Source: DATKEJ01 sp963768715
GTDB taxonomy: Bacteria; Bacteroidota; Rhodothermia; Rhodothermales; DATKEJ01
Length of the DNA stretch: 64,000 bases
Direction of reading: 5' to 3'
NCBI GenBank assembly: GCA_963768715.1
Contig: CAVYJC010000007.1
Location: 310,001 to 374,000 of the forward strand
Every line of letters begins with the position of its first letter. The stretch's first letter is position 1. Below, piece after piece: positions 36,546 to 45,663 of the stretch. A program made the position numbers and the translations under genes. The notes under the pieces were generated by a model that searched no databases, was not told the DNA's origin, and saw nothing but the letters and a program-made list of their open reading frames with translations.

Positions 36546-38342
36546 ATGCGAAATCTGCCCAACCTGCTGCTTTTCGCAGTAGTCCTTCTAGCGATCACGA
36601 TTTCCGTCCACGCACAGGCGCCGGCAACCATGAGCTTTCAGGGATACCTGGAGTTCGAGGGAGCGCCGGCCGATACGTCCCTCAACTTGACGTTCAAGCT
36701 TGTTGACGGAACATCCGATGCGGCTAACGTCCTGTGGACCGAGTTGCAATCCGGTGTCGTCGTCGAAGGCGGCATCTTCAACGTCATCCTCGGGAGCGTG
36801 ACGCCGCTTCCGAGTCTCGAATTTTCAAAACCACTTTGGATCAGAGTCGAGGAGGGTGCTGACGAGCGCTCCTTTACGCCCATTACGGAGTTGACGGCTA
36901 CCCCCTACTCCCTTGGCCTCGTCCTGCCCCAGATCCACGACGTAAACATTGCCGGAACGGCGTTCGCCGTAAACAACATCGGTAGCGGGTACGGCATCCG
37001 AGGCCAGTCGTATTGGGAGTCGGGCCGCGGCCTCGAGGGCTTCGCCTCCGCGTTCCTCGGCCAGAACTACGGCGTCTACGGCCTGAGCAGCTCGGCTGCC
37101 GGCACGGGAGTCTATGGCGTCGCCAACACGACCGTGGCTACGGATCCGAATTACGGCGTCTACGGCAAAAGCTATTCGAACACCGGAATCGGAGTCTATG
37201 GTACAGCCCCCATGCTCGGGGTGTACGGGGAAGCCACGGCAGACGTCTACAACGCATACGGTATCAAGGGCGTATCGAGCGGTGCAGGGCTGGCCATTTA
37301 CGGCTTGTCGTCCGGCACCAACGGAGCAATCTATGGCCACAATACCGGCACCGGCGAGGCCGGCCATTTCGAGATCAACAACACGGGCAATGGCAGCAAT
37401 GCCCTGTTCGCATTCACCAACGGGACCGGCCGCGCCGGATATGCTCAGATCAACAATGCTGGCAACTCGGCCAATGCGCTGGAGGCGACCACTAACGGAA
37501 GTGGCTACGGTCTCAAAGCCCACGGCGGCCCGTTCGGCGTCCGCGCCGACGCCGCAACGAGCTTCGGTGTCGGAGTGAGTGGGGAGACCGCGACCACCAC
37601 GGGGATCGGCGTACGCGGCCTGGCCACGGCCTCCACGGGGGCAACCTACGGCGTACTCGGACAGAGCGACTCGAACGACGGCCATGGGGTTCACGCAATC
37701 GGCGGATACCGGGGAGTGCATGCCGAAACGACGGCTAGCGGCACGATGAACGACCCCAGCGCCGCCATTTACGCAAAGGCTCTCGATGGTTCAGACAGCC
37801 AGTCGGCACTTGCCGGTCTCTTCGACGGCAGAGTGCAGATAAATCGGCTTCTGTATGTCGATGCGAATAGTCAGATATCCGGCCATCTGACGGTCGAGGG
37901 CGATATCTACACGTTCGGCGATCTGGACGTCAGTGGGACGAAGAATTTCCGAATCGATCACCCGCTCGATCCCGCAAATCGCTACCTGTATCACTTCGCT
38001 ATGGAATCCGACGAAGTGCTCAACGTATACAGCGGCAACGTCACAACGGACGAAGAAGGATATGCGTCCGTTACGCTTCCTGACTGGTTCGAGGCGATTA
38101 ACAAGGACTACCGCTACCAGCTAACGGTGGTGGGCACTTTTGCTCAGGCGATCATCGCCGAAAAGATCCACAACAACCGATTCGTGATCGAGACGAATGA
38201 ACCGAGCGTCGAGGTGTCGTGGCAGGTGACGGCGATGCGCAGTGATTCGTACATGCGAGCGCATCCGCCGGTCGTCGAAGAGGCCAAGCCGGACAATGAG
38301 AAGGGCACGTATCTGGATCGGGCGGGATATGGCGTAAAGTGA
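36546..38342 (+). CDS. Secreted FQG-type protein with glycine-rich repeats
   Basis: A 598-aa secreted protein. ATG 36546 opens the signal peptide (LPNLLLFAVVLLAITISVHAQ); the ORF's earlier start at 36513 adds a non-signal tail. The FQG-type N-terminal domain (MSFQGYLEFEGAPADTSLNL... TPITELTATPYSLGL) is followed by ~20 Gly/Tyr-rich repeats (YGVYGLSSSAAGTGVYGVA, GIKGVSSGAGLAIYG) like those in phage tail-fibre and S74-type proteins, and a C-terminal ~120-residue domain (FRIDHPLDPANRYLYHFAM...VEVSWQVTAMR). No T9SS motif and no S74 self-cleaving Ser-Lys pair were recognised. A fibrous surface protein is likely; function unknown. Confidence 0.8.
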   Translation: MRNLPNLLLFAVVLLAITISVHAQAPATMSFQGYLEFEGAPADTSLNLTFKLVDGTSDAANVLWTELQSGVVVEGGIFNVILGSVTPLPSLEFSKPLWIRVEEGADERSFTPITELTATPYSLGLVLPQIHDVNIAGTAFAVNNIGSGYGIRGQSYWESGRGLEGFASAFLGQNYGVYGLSSSAAGTGVYGVANTTVATDPNYGVYGKSYSNTGIGVYGTAPMLGVYGEATADVYNAYGIKGVSSGAGLAIYGLSSGTNGAIYGHNTGTGEAGHFEINNTGNGSNALFAFTNGTGRAGYAQINNAGNSANALEATTNGSGYGLKAHGGPFGVRADAATSFGVGVSGETATTTGIGVRGLATASTGATYGVLGQSDSNDGHGVHAIGGYRGVHAETTASGTMNDPSAAIYAKALDGSDSQSALAGLFDGRVQINRLLYVDANSQISGHLTVEGDIYTFGDLDVSGTKNFRIDHPLDPANRYLYHFAMESDEVLNVYSGNVTTDEEGYASVTLPDWFEAINKDYRYQLTVVGTFAQAIIAEKIHNNRFVIETNEPSVEVSWQVTAMRSDSYMRAHPPVVEEAKPDNEKGTYLDRAGYGVK

Positions 38343-38511
38343 TTAAGAATGAGTATTGAGTAGTTCGCCGGTCGCGGTGTATAGTCGCGGCGCCGGCATC
38401 CGTTGAGCGCTCGTGGCGCACCATGTCGGCAAGCTCGCCGCCGTATCACGAAACCCGGCGCCTGGTCACGTTCAGCACCCGGTCCGCACGCGCCCCACTG
38501 ATTCCAGCTAC

Positions 38512-38532
38512 TAATTACTAATTTTCAATTAC
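38512..38532. repeat. Short heptamer run (TAATTAC/TAATTTT/CAATTAC)
   Basis: Three 7-bp steps at the 3' end of copy 2, the same place and sequence type as at the end of copy 1. Confidence 0.6.
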
Positions 38533-39595
38533 TTAGAGTATTCGTATGATACTCAATCGTCATTCCGTAGAATCGCAGATCAGGACTCCAGCTGCTTCCC
38601 ACCGGCTGGATGATCGAGACCGTCAGCCAGTACATATAGCTCGCGTTTTCGACCAGGGCGTTTCCGCTGATGAATCCCGAGTCGTTTTGGACCGAGGAAG
38701 ACGATCCGCTCGAGTTAACCAGCGCCCCGACCACGATTCCCTCGTTCGCGGTACCGGAAACAGGCCTACGCAAGAAGCTGTAGATAAACTCAATGTCGTT
38801 GGTCGCGTCATCGTCGTAATAGTGGAGCTTTACAGCTGTAATGGTAACACTATCGGGCAGATTGACTTCCGCCGAAAAGGCAAGTGATTCCGACGTCCCG
38901 GGACTGTCGAAGACCTCGATATAGCCGCTGACCTCGTTCCAGAACGGACTAAGGTCGATGCCGTTGGTCTCACTATAGCCGGTGGGCATGAAGGCGGCAA
39001 CGGGAACTTGATACGCGTACGTCCTGGCGGATGGATACCGGAAGTGACCTTCGGCCACAACGTCCCCCGCAAAGTAGCCGGCAGTCCCTGAAGCACCTCG
39101 TGCGAAAACGCCGTAGCCGCCGGCCGAATCCACACGAACGCCGTCCCCGCTGCCCGAATTCCGCACGCGCAGTGCAGGCTCGGCGTCATTCGCCCTCACA
39201 TACGCAGGTCCCTTGAGACCGTAGGCGTAGGGTACGGTGGCAAGCGGAGTACGCGGCAGCAACTCCTGGTATGGTCCGCTCGAGCAGTCCCCGCCCGAAT
39301 AAGTGACCGATATGCCGAGCCAGTAGGGTGAACCGTCGAAAACGTTGCCAAAATCCAGCGTTGTCTCGAACACGCCCTCTGCGACGGGCAAATCGACGAA
39401 AGAAATAGGTCCGACGATGCTTCCTGACGTACTGTCGTCCCAAAGAATGAAGCGGAACGCGCAGGTGTCGTTCACGGCCGTACCATCCAACTCGAGCGCG
39501 CCCTGGAATTTGAACGGCTGTTGGCCTAGTGCAATTCCAGGCAACAGTGCGAAGCAAACGATCTCCGCGACGATGGCAGATACAATCAGTTTCAT
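38525..39595 (-). CDS. Secreted protein with FQG-type N-terminal domain, copy 2
   Basis: Paralogue of 30612-31682 with the same length (356 aa) and plan: signal peptide (VSAIVAEIVCFALLPGIALGQ), FQGALELDGTAVNDTCAFRF, LPRTPLATVPYAYGLKG, the RNSGSGDGVRVDSAGGYGVF stretch and a C-terminal ~150-residue domain (YMYWLTVSIIQPVGSSW). ATG 39595 is chosen over 39661 because the signal peptide begins there and the upstream 60 bases align with copy 1's non-coding leader. Divergence is mostly outside the Gly-rich region. Both copies end L-S-N-stop within heptamer runs. Function unknown. Confidence 0.75.
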   Translation of the reverse strand: MKLIVSAIVAEIVCFALLPGIALGQQPFKFQGALELDGTAVNDTCAFRFILWDDSTSGSIVGPISFVDLPVAEGVFETTLDFGNVFDGSPYWLGISVTYSGGDCSSGPYQELLPRTPLATVPYAYGLKGPAYVRANDAEPALRVRNSGSGDGVRVDSAGGYGVFARGASGTAGYFAGDVVAEGHFRYPSARTYAYQVPVAAFMPTGYSETNGIDLSPFWNEVSGYIEVFDSPGTSESLAFSAEVNLPDSVTITAVKLHYYDDDATNDIEFIYSFLRRPVSGTANEGIVVGALVNSSGSSSSVQNDSGFISGNALVENASYMYWLTVSIIQPVGSSWSPDLRFYGMTIEYHTNTLSN

Positions 39596-39920
39596 GGGCG
39601 GGTGGGACCGGCCATCAAACGGCGGGTGGATGTATTTACGAAATGCGGCACATGTCGTCAAGCGCCCTCGATGTTACTACATGAGATTTCGCGCGCCCAC
39701 CCATTAGCGCTTGTCGTTCCTCCCGTTCTGCGCTCTCCGCTCGGCTCGCCCACCTCCGCCCGTCTCCGCTTCGCTACGCCGTGGCTTCACCGAGGCAATC
39801 TCTGCGCCCCTCCGCTTTTCCTCGTCGTAACTCTTCAGCACCCGCCTGATCTGCTCCCGTGCTTCCTCCGGGATTGGTATTGCTCGGATGTCGCCCAGTG
39901 CGTTGATTGTGTCGGTATCC
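39596..39920. other. Intergenic stretch; weak ORF on minus strand
   Basis: The first ~60 bases are the leader shared with copy 1. A minus-strand frame (39704-39952) reads NALGDIRAIPIPEEAREQIR and a basic, low-complexity tail; it begins in the heptamer array and has no ribosome binding site, so I treat it as a weak candidate or remnant. Nothing else is supported. Confidence 0.3.
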
Positions 39921-39976
39921 GGTGCTTGGTACTTGGATCCAGCACTCAGCACTTAGCACGCAGCACCCAACATTCC
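39921..39976. repeat. Eight-unit heptamer array touching a start codon
   Basis: GGTGCTT, GGTACTT, GGATCCA, GCACTCA, GCACTTA, GCACGCA, GCACCCA, ACATTCC: a strict 7-bp period with drifting sequence. It ends exactly at the ATG (39977) of the HXXEE gene, so array length would set promoter or ribosome-site distance. Confidence 0.85.
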
Positions 39977-40510
39977 ATGACCAGCGAACTGTATTCGATC
40001 CTTGTCGGCACGGCGGGACTCACAGTGGCGGCCGTGATATCGGCGTTTCTGGCGGTGGCTCGTCCGCTGGCGCCTCGAATGCCGGCGATGGAACGCCGCC
40101 TTTTGCTGGTTGCGGTTCTTTCACTGCTGCTGCAGGCGGGTCACTTCACAGAGGAATTGCTGACCGGTTTCTACGTCCAGTTCCCAGAGTTGCTGGGGCT
40201 GCAGCCATGGTCCAGGACCTTCTTCGTTTCATTCAATCTGTTCTGGATCTGCGTATGGGGGTTGTCGATCGTCGGGGTGCGTGTCCGTCTCCAGGTGGCG
40301 ACCTTCCCCATCTGGTTTCTCGGTATAGGGTCTGTCGCGAACGGCGTAGCGCATCCCGTGTTCGCCATGGCGGTTGGCGGTTACTTCCCGGGACTCTACA
40401 CCTCCCCTTTCGTAGGCGTAGCCGGGATCCTACTTCTTGGCCGACTGGCAGCAATCACCCGATCGCAAGATTGGCAACCACCGCCGGTCGAAGACCCGGG
40501 AATGATCTGA
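39977..40510 (+). CDS. HXXEE-domain membrane protein
   Basis: A 177-aa integral membrane protein with about five helices. GHFTEELLTGFYVQFPELLG contains the HxxEE motif (HFTEE) that defines the HXXEE family of small membrane proteins, and a second polar NGVAHPVFAM motif lies in helix 4, as the family shows. Function is unknown in general. Start ATG 39977 directly follows the heptamer array and no SD site is possible there, so translation may depend on an upstream leader. It is convergent with the 1060-aa protein gene. Confidence 0.85.
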   Translation: MTSELYSILVGTAGLTVAAVISAFLAVARPLAPRMPAMERRLLLVAVLSLLLQAGHFTEELLTGFYVQFPELLGLQPWSRTFFVSFNLFWICVWGLSIVGVRVRLQVATFPIWFLGIGSVANGVAHPVFAMAVGGYFPGLYTSPFVGVAGILLLGRLAAITRSQDWQPPPVEDPGMI

Positions 40511-40541
40511 GAATCCGCGCGCCGAAGCCGTCGCGAGAATC

Positions 40542-43500
40542 TCAATTGGGCACTTTTGTCGCTACGCCCGCCGTCGTATTCGCGAGCCACTCCGTGAAGT
40601 CGAGCGCCGTGACCTGGCGGTCCAGGTTAAAGTCGCCGGGCTTATAGCCTGAAGCACCGGACGTCGTCTCGGCAAGCCAAAGGGTGAAGTCGAGGGCCGT
40701 GTCCTGGCCATCGGCGTTTCCGTCGGCGCCGTAAAGGCCCCAATTACCACTGCCGAGATTCTTCTCCGCGGCCGTTCCGTACGCCTGCGTGACGGCGGTA
40801 GTGAAGTCCCACGATCCGACACCGCCGGTTATCAAGACGGGTGCAGAACTCATGACGCCGAGGTGATTTCGTGTTTCCAGCACAAGATAGTATGACCCGT
40901 CGGACACGTTAAACCGCAGGCTGTCATCACCGGGACTCGCGACGGTACCACCCGCGAACATTAAGGCGGCGAACTTGCTGCCCGGGACCTCGGTGCCGAC
41001 GCCGGTACCCGTCCTGAGGCTGACCAACACCCAGTCCACCGTACTGTCAGGGAGTGACGCGACGGTCTGCGTCGAGTCGAAGTCGAGATAGGTGCCGTTG
41101 TACATCGCATCCGAAAAAGGTTGGGAGAGCGGCACGTCGCCGTTGTCTTCGAGCGTGGTGCTCATCGAACCGCCCAAGTATGGACCCTCCAGGAAGGCGC
41201 GGACGTGTATTGCCGCACCCAAATCAGTCACCTGAATGCTGACGGTGTCGGCGTTCACGATTTGACTGAAGGTCACGTTGGCTTTGTTGACGAGAATCTT
41301 TGAGAATCCGCCCGAACACGCGACGCCGCAGGAGACAATCTTGAACTGTTGACCGAAGGCCGGCGTATAGCCTGAATCCAGAATCACGCTCAAGGTGTCG
41401 CTGAGCGGGGCGTTGGCCGTCACGGAGAGCAGGTCGTTCCCGACGCCAGGACCGCTTCCATCGTTGATTTCGATCTCCAAATTTGAATTCGAATAGTTCC
41501 CCTTGAACGTGAGAATTCCAACCGACGCTCCGGGGGCGAATGTCCCATCATTGGTGTAGTTCTGACCGTCTCCACTCACCCAGAAGGTTCCGTTTCCACT
41601 GATGATTCCAGTGGTCGCGTTGGTGAAATCGGAAGATGAGTTGATGAAGTTTGTCCCGGAGCCGGTGGCGATCCGCCCCGTATTCGTTCCACCTGCATTG
41701 TACTCGAGATTTCCACCGAGCACCTGTGTCTCTCCCGCATTGTCGAAGATGAAAGAATTCGTAGAAGGGTTCCCGCTGTCGAACTCGTACACGCCTTCGT
41801 TGTCGAACGTTGGCAGCGGGTCCGCAAGTGGCAGCTTGACAAAAGCAAAATCACTCTGCAAGAGCGTGTCGTTGTTTACGAGAACGGCGCTGGTGTCTCC
41901 ATAGACAAAGCCTGCTCCGCCCGACCATATCGTCTTTGCATTGAGTTCGATGGTCGAGCGCGCTGCAATAAACTTGTTGCTTCCTGATAGGGTCGCGGGT
42001 CCGTTCACGGACAGCATCTTCGAGTCGACCACCCTGATGGTTCCCCCCGACCATTGAAGGTTCAGGAGCGACGTGTCGTCGAGAAATCGAGCTGTTCCTC
42101 CCGAGACCAAGAACATGCCTCCGATACTCGTCTGCGTGAATGTGATGTCGCTCCCCGAAACTTCGATCCCTCCCCCATTGTCGAGGATACCTGACAGCAT
42201 GTCGGTCGTAGATGGCGAACTGAATCGGACAAGACCGGTACCGTCGGTCGTGAAATTGGCTGAGCCAAGATCGTAGCTCCCAGACGCGAAATTGAGCGTC
42301 GCACCGTCGGCGACAGTGAATTGGCTCGAAGAGGAGCCGCCCTTGTCCAGGTCGAAGATTCCATTCAGAACACGGAGCTCGCCGTTGTTCTGGTAAACGA
42401 AATTCGTCTCGGAAGTGCCGGCGCCGCTGTACTGATACACTCCTTCATTGTCCAAAGTGGGTAGAGGAACTGGAGTCCCACTGTAGATCAGCCCAGGAAT
42501 CGTTGCCTGGTTCAGCGTATCGTTATTAACCACGACGACGCCGCTATCCGCGACGATATACCCGCTGGTCCAGTCTGTCACGTCGTTTAGATCGATCGTC
42601 GAATGGGCGGCGATCGTTTTGGCGCCAAGATTGAGCGTTGCGGGGCCGTCGACGGACAGCACCTTCGAGTCGACTGTCCTGATCTTACCCCCCGACCAGT
42701 TCAAATCCAGAATAGAGCTGTTCTCAAGGAAAGCAGCCGTTCCGGCCGACACCGCAAAGGTGCCCCCGATGTTTGCTTGCGTGAAGCTGACGTTGCTGCC
42801 CGTGACCCGGATCGTCCCGGCATTGTTGATGGCGCCGCTAAGTGTATCAGTCATCGCGGCCGAAAAGAACTCGACGAGTCCGGTGCCAACCGTCGTGAAA
42901 TCGGCCGGACCGAAATCATAGTCCCCATCATATACAACGAGCTTCGCCCCGTCCGAAACCGTGAATTGGCTGGATGCCGAGCCGCCGCCCCTGAGTTGGA
43001 GTATGCCGGCCAACGCGTCCACCTCGTCGGCATTGTTCAGCGTCCAATCGATGTTTGAGGTTCCGACGTCGTCATAACGGTAAACCCCCTCGTTGTCGAA
43101 AATCGGGCGAGGATTTGGGATTCCCGAAACCGTGAGCCCCAGATTCGTCGTGTGCTCGAGGGTATCGTTGTTGACGATGACGGCGCTGGTATCTCCGACT
43201 ATGAATCCGTTGCTCCACGTTACGAAGCCGTTCATCTCGAGCTTTGTATTCTTCCCGAGAAATTTGGTGTCTCCGTTCCAAGTCGCGTTCCCATCCACAG
43301 TCAGATCGGTTCCAGAACCGCCATCATCCAGGGATATCGTCGAGGCAGACCAGTTGAATGCGCCGAACGCTGTCAGGGTATGCTCTCCCGTCAGCGTCCC
43401 ACCGGTAATCGTGAGCGTTTGGATGGTGTGGTCGGCATCCAGAGTGACTGTCCCTCCCGTGATTATTACGTCATAGCTCAAATCGGGGACCTCATGACAG

Positions 43501-43724
43501 TCCCACATGTTGACATCGCTCCAGACTCCGGAACCTGACAACCACGTGCAGGTCGAGGGAGGCATCGACCGAGCGGGTGGCGACGTGTTGAACAGCGAGG
43601 GCAGCAGAAATGACGCCAAACAGACCCGAACGACCGTGCGCCTCAGGGCGCCTTTTGCTTGGGTGAGTTTCCTTTCCGCATGAGAAGACGAGCCTCGTCG
43701 GAGGCAGATCACGCCGGATTTCAT
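40542..43724 (-). CDS. 1060-aa secreted beta-repeat protein with dockerin-like end
   Basis: A large secreted protein. A hydrophobic signal (VVRVCLASFLLPSLFNTSPPARS) follows a 30-residue basic N-terminal stretch. Three modules of about 225 residues repeat: WSNGFIVGDTSAVIVNNDTL (~residue 170), WTSGYIVADSGVVVVNNDTL (~395) and WSGGAGFVYGDTSAVLVNNDTL shape (~620), with SSQFTVADGATLNF and DNEGVY motifs. The pattern is that of autotransporter/pectin-lyase-like beta-helix domains, here with no T9SS tail. Near the C-terminus GADGNADGQDTALDFTLWL and GDFNLDRQVTALDFTEWL form a duplicated Ca-binding dockerin-like unit, so it may attach to cohesin-like partners. Function unknown; adhesion is an inference. 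Confidence 0.75.
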   Translation of the reverse strand: MKSGVICLRRGSSSHAERKLTQAKGALRRTVVRVCLASFLLPSLFNTSPPARSMPPSTCTWLSGSGVWSDVNMWDCHEVPDLSYDVIITGGTVTLDADHTIQTLTITGGTLTGEHTLTAFGAFNWSASTISLDDGGSGTDLTVDGNATWNGDTKFLGKNTKLEMNGFVTWSNGFIVGDTSAVIVNNDTLEHTTNLGLTVSGIPNPRPIFDNEGVYRYDDVGTSNIDWTLNNADEVDALAGILQLRGGGSASSQFTVSDGAKLVVYDGDYDFGPADFTTVGTGLVEFFSAAMTDTLSGAINNAGTIRVTGSNVSFTQANIGGTFAVSAGTAAFLENSSILDLNWSGGKIRTVDSKVLSVDGPATLNLGAKTIAAHSTIDLNDVTDWTSGYIVADSGVVVVNNDTLNQATIPGLIYSGTPVPLPTLDNEGVYQYSGAGTSETNFVYQNNGELRVLNGIFDLDKGGSSSSQFTVADGATLNFASGSYDLGSANFTTDGTGLVRFSSPSTTDMLSGILDNGGGIEVSGSDITFTQTSIGGMFLVSGGTARFLDDTSLLNLQWSGGTIRVVDSKMLSVNGPATLSGSNKFIAARSTIELNAKTIWSGGAGFVYGDTSAVLVNNDTLLQSDFAFVKLPLADPLPTFDNEGVYEFDSGNPSTNSFIFDNAGETQVLGGNLEYNAGGTNTGRIATGSGTNFINSSSDFTNATTGIISGNGTFWVSGDGQNYTNDGTFAPGASVGILTFKGNYSNSNLEIEINDGSGPGVGNDLLSVTANAPLSDTLSVILDSGYTPAFGQQFKIVSCGVACSGGFSKILVNKANVTFSQIVNADTVSIQVTDLGAAIHVRAFLEGPYLGGSMSTTLEDNGDVPLSQPFSDAMYNGTYLDFDSTQTVASLPDSTVDWVLVSLRTGTGVGTEVPGSKFAALMFAGGTVASPGDDSLRFNVSDGSYYLVLETRNHLGVMSSAPVLITGGVGSWDFTTAVTQAYGTAAEKNLGSGNWGLYGADGNADGQDTALDFTLWLAETTSGASGYKPGDFNLDRQVTALDFTEWLANTTAGVATKVPN

Positions 43725-44359
43725 TGCTTGACCTCGAAAGTTTGTAGTGGATTACGATCCGACCTCCGAAAGGCGACTTATTCAGTTTCGTTCGAATCGA
43801 TTGCTCGGTGGTCTCTCAGGACGGATCCACATAGAGAGGATCTGGACGATAGAGAGACCCAGTCTTTCGAAGGCCGATAAGGTGAATGCGACGCATTTGT
43901 CCCCTGCTTTGAGGACGATCAGCTTGACTGGCGCCTCGTTAAAGGGACTGGTATTCCCCTCCAAGTAGGCGCTTGTCGAACGATAGGCGCATGCAGCAAA
44001 GTTCATCATGGACGACGAACTCCAAAAAAGGAGAGTCTGCACTCAGCGAGGTTGGCGATACCATTTTCGCCGATTGAATCCACGCCGTGCCACGACACTG
44101 GTGGTCCTGTAATGTCGTACCGGATCGGTTTGCATGGCACTGCGTTCGATATTTTCATCATTCCTTCACATTAAAAAGTCGGATGGGTTGTGCTAGGCCC
44201 GCACCCAATCTTTCATCGTACGCAACGTCGGCCCGTCCGGTCGCGAGGGGCCAAGACGTGGGTGTCGAACCACCGTGCCGTCGACAGGGTTTATTTTCGC
44301 AATGGCGTGTATTTTGTCCGACGCATCCAATCCGGGGCGACAGTGACGAGGTAATAGAC
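43725..44359. other. 635-base gap without a supported gene
   Basis: The largest gene-free stretch. A minus-strand frame (43782-44042, 86 aa, ...KAGDKCVAFTLSAFERLGLS...) and short plus-strand frames overlap each other, and none has a ribosome site or a family match. Base composition is less GC-rich than flanking genes. It probably holds the control regions of the two divergent neighbours. Confidence 0.4.
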
Positions 44360-45481
44360 ATGTCGGCCACTCGCACAGAGGATCTCGTACGAAGCCTTCT
44401 GGATATGGCGGATATCCAAATCGGGGGTGATCGTCCTTGGGATATCGCAGTTCACAATCCGAAGTTCTTCGGACGCGTACTCAGCGACGGGGGGTTGGGG
44501 CTCGGTGAAAGCTACGTGGACGGCTGGTGGGACTCGGAAAGCGTCGACGGCTTCGTATATCGCGTGCTGCGCGCCGGTCTCCAAGACAAGGTTCGTCTCA
44601 GCCTCGAAACCCTTCGCCTCTATTTGAGGGAGAGGCTGGCCAACCGGCAGCGCAGATCTAAAGCGGGCATCATCGGCGAGCACCATTACGATCGCGGCAA
44701 TGATCTATTCCGGGCAATGCTCGACAAAAGAATGGTCTACAGCTGCGCCTATTGGGAAGGAGCCAGCGATCTCAACGAAGCGCAGGAAAACAAACTCGAC
44801 CTGATCTGCCGCAAACTCGGCCTCGCACCGGGAATGACGGTGTTGGACATCGGGTGCGGCTGGGGCAGCTTCGCGGGATTTGCGGCCGAGCGCTACGGGG
44901 TTACCGTCACCGGCATCAACAATTCGAAACAGCAGGTCGAGCTGGGATCGGAGCTCGTCGCCGGCCTTCCTGTTGAGATTCGGTTTCAGGATTATCGTGA
45001 CGTTGCGGGAACGTTCGATCGAGTCGTATCCATCGGAATGTTCGAGCACGTGGGGCCCAAGAACCACGCGACATTCATGGAGGTCGCCGAGCGGTGTCTG
45101 AAGGACGACGGCCTGTTGTTGCTACACACGATCGCAACGAATCAGGATGGGAGGACCCCCGACGCGTGGATTGAAAAGTATATCTTCCCCCGCAGTACCG
45201 TCCCGACCGCCTGGCAAATCTCCAAGGCGTTTGAGGGTCTCTTCGTAATGGAAGATTGGCAAAACCTCTCGACGAACTACGATAAGACGGTCCTCGCATG
45301 GCACAGGAATTTTGAGGAAAACTGGGCAGCCCTGAGCGCACACTACGATGAACGATTTCGTCGCATGTGGAATTACTACCTGCTTTGCTGCGCCGGAGCG
45401 TTCCGAGCCCGCTACAATCAGGTTTACCAAGTCGTACTCTCGAAAAAGGGCGTCCCGGGCGGATATCGGTCGGTGCGGTAG
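44360..45481 (+). CDS. Cyclopropane-fatty-acyl-phospholipid synthase-like methyltransferase
   Basis: A 373-aa SAM-dependent enzyme that adds a methylene (or methyl) group to unsaturated fatty acids in membrane phospholipids. SAM-binding motif VLDIGCGWGSFA is at about residue 160; MFEHVGPKNHATFM, the bicarbonate- and active-site region of CFA synthases (Y-x-A-H: IEKYIFPRSTVPTAWQI) and FWNYYLLCCAGAFRARYNQVYQ-like C-terminus are also present. The start at 44360 (MSATRTEDL) is preferred over 44087, which adds an unlikely Cys/Arg-rich leader. Usual length ~380. A single gene; CFA genes often occur in light-induced CarH/LitR regulons, but here it is 14 kb away. Confidence 0.93.
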   Translation: MSATRTEDLVRSLLDMADIQIGGDRPWDIAVHNPKFFGRVLSDGGLGLGESYVDGWWDSESVDGFVYRVLRAGLQDKVRLSLETLRLYLRERLANRQRRSKAGIIGEHHYDRGNDLFRAMLDKRMVYSCAYWEGASDLNEAQENKLDLICRKLGLAPGMTVLDIGCGWGSFAGFAAERYGVTVTGINNSKQQVELGSELVAGLPVEIRFQDYRDVAGTFDRVVSIGMFEHVGPKNHATFMEVAERCLKDDGLLLLHTIATNQDGRTPDAWIEKYIFPRSTVPTAWQISKAFEGLFVMEDWQNLSTNYDKTVLAWHRNFEENWAALSAHYDERFRRMWNYYLLCCAGAFRARYNQVYQVVLSKKGVPGGYRSVR

Positions 45482-45486
45482 GTGTG

Positions 45487-45535
45487 GGGTTCCACGTTCC
45501 AGGTTCCGGGTTCCAGGTTCGGGGTTCGGGGTTCG
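45487..45535. repeat. Seven-unit heptamer array (GGGTTCC/AGGTTCG type)
   Basis: GGGTTCC, ACGTTCC, AGGTTCC, GGGTTCC, AGGTTCG, GGGTTCG, GGGTTCG, starting just after the CFA synthase stop codon. Confidence 0.9.
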
Positions 45536-45574
45536 TCGACGCCCGAGACAAACCCAAAGTTGAGGATACGTTAT

Positions 45575-45610
45575 CCTAGAAGACTAGAAGACTAGAAGAC
45601 TAGAAGACTG
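45575..45610. repeat. Octamer array (CTAGAAGA), inverse of the hypF-hypC array
   Basis: Four copies of CTAGAAGA upstream of the S2P protease gene. This is the reverse complement of the array at 19236-19271, so in both places the coding strand of the downstream gene reads CTAGAAGA. Confidence 0.9.
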
Positions 45611-45663
45611 ATAGACTGGCCGGCTTTGACCCGATCCCAACCCCGACTAGTCAAAAGCATACT

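Noticed and set aside
43782..44042. 86-aa minus-strand ORF in the 635-base gap
   Set aside because: No family resemblance, no ribosome binding site, and overlapping frames on the other strand.
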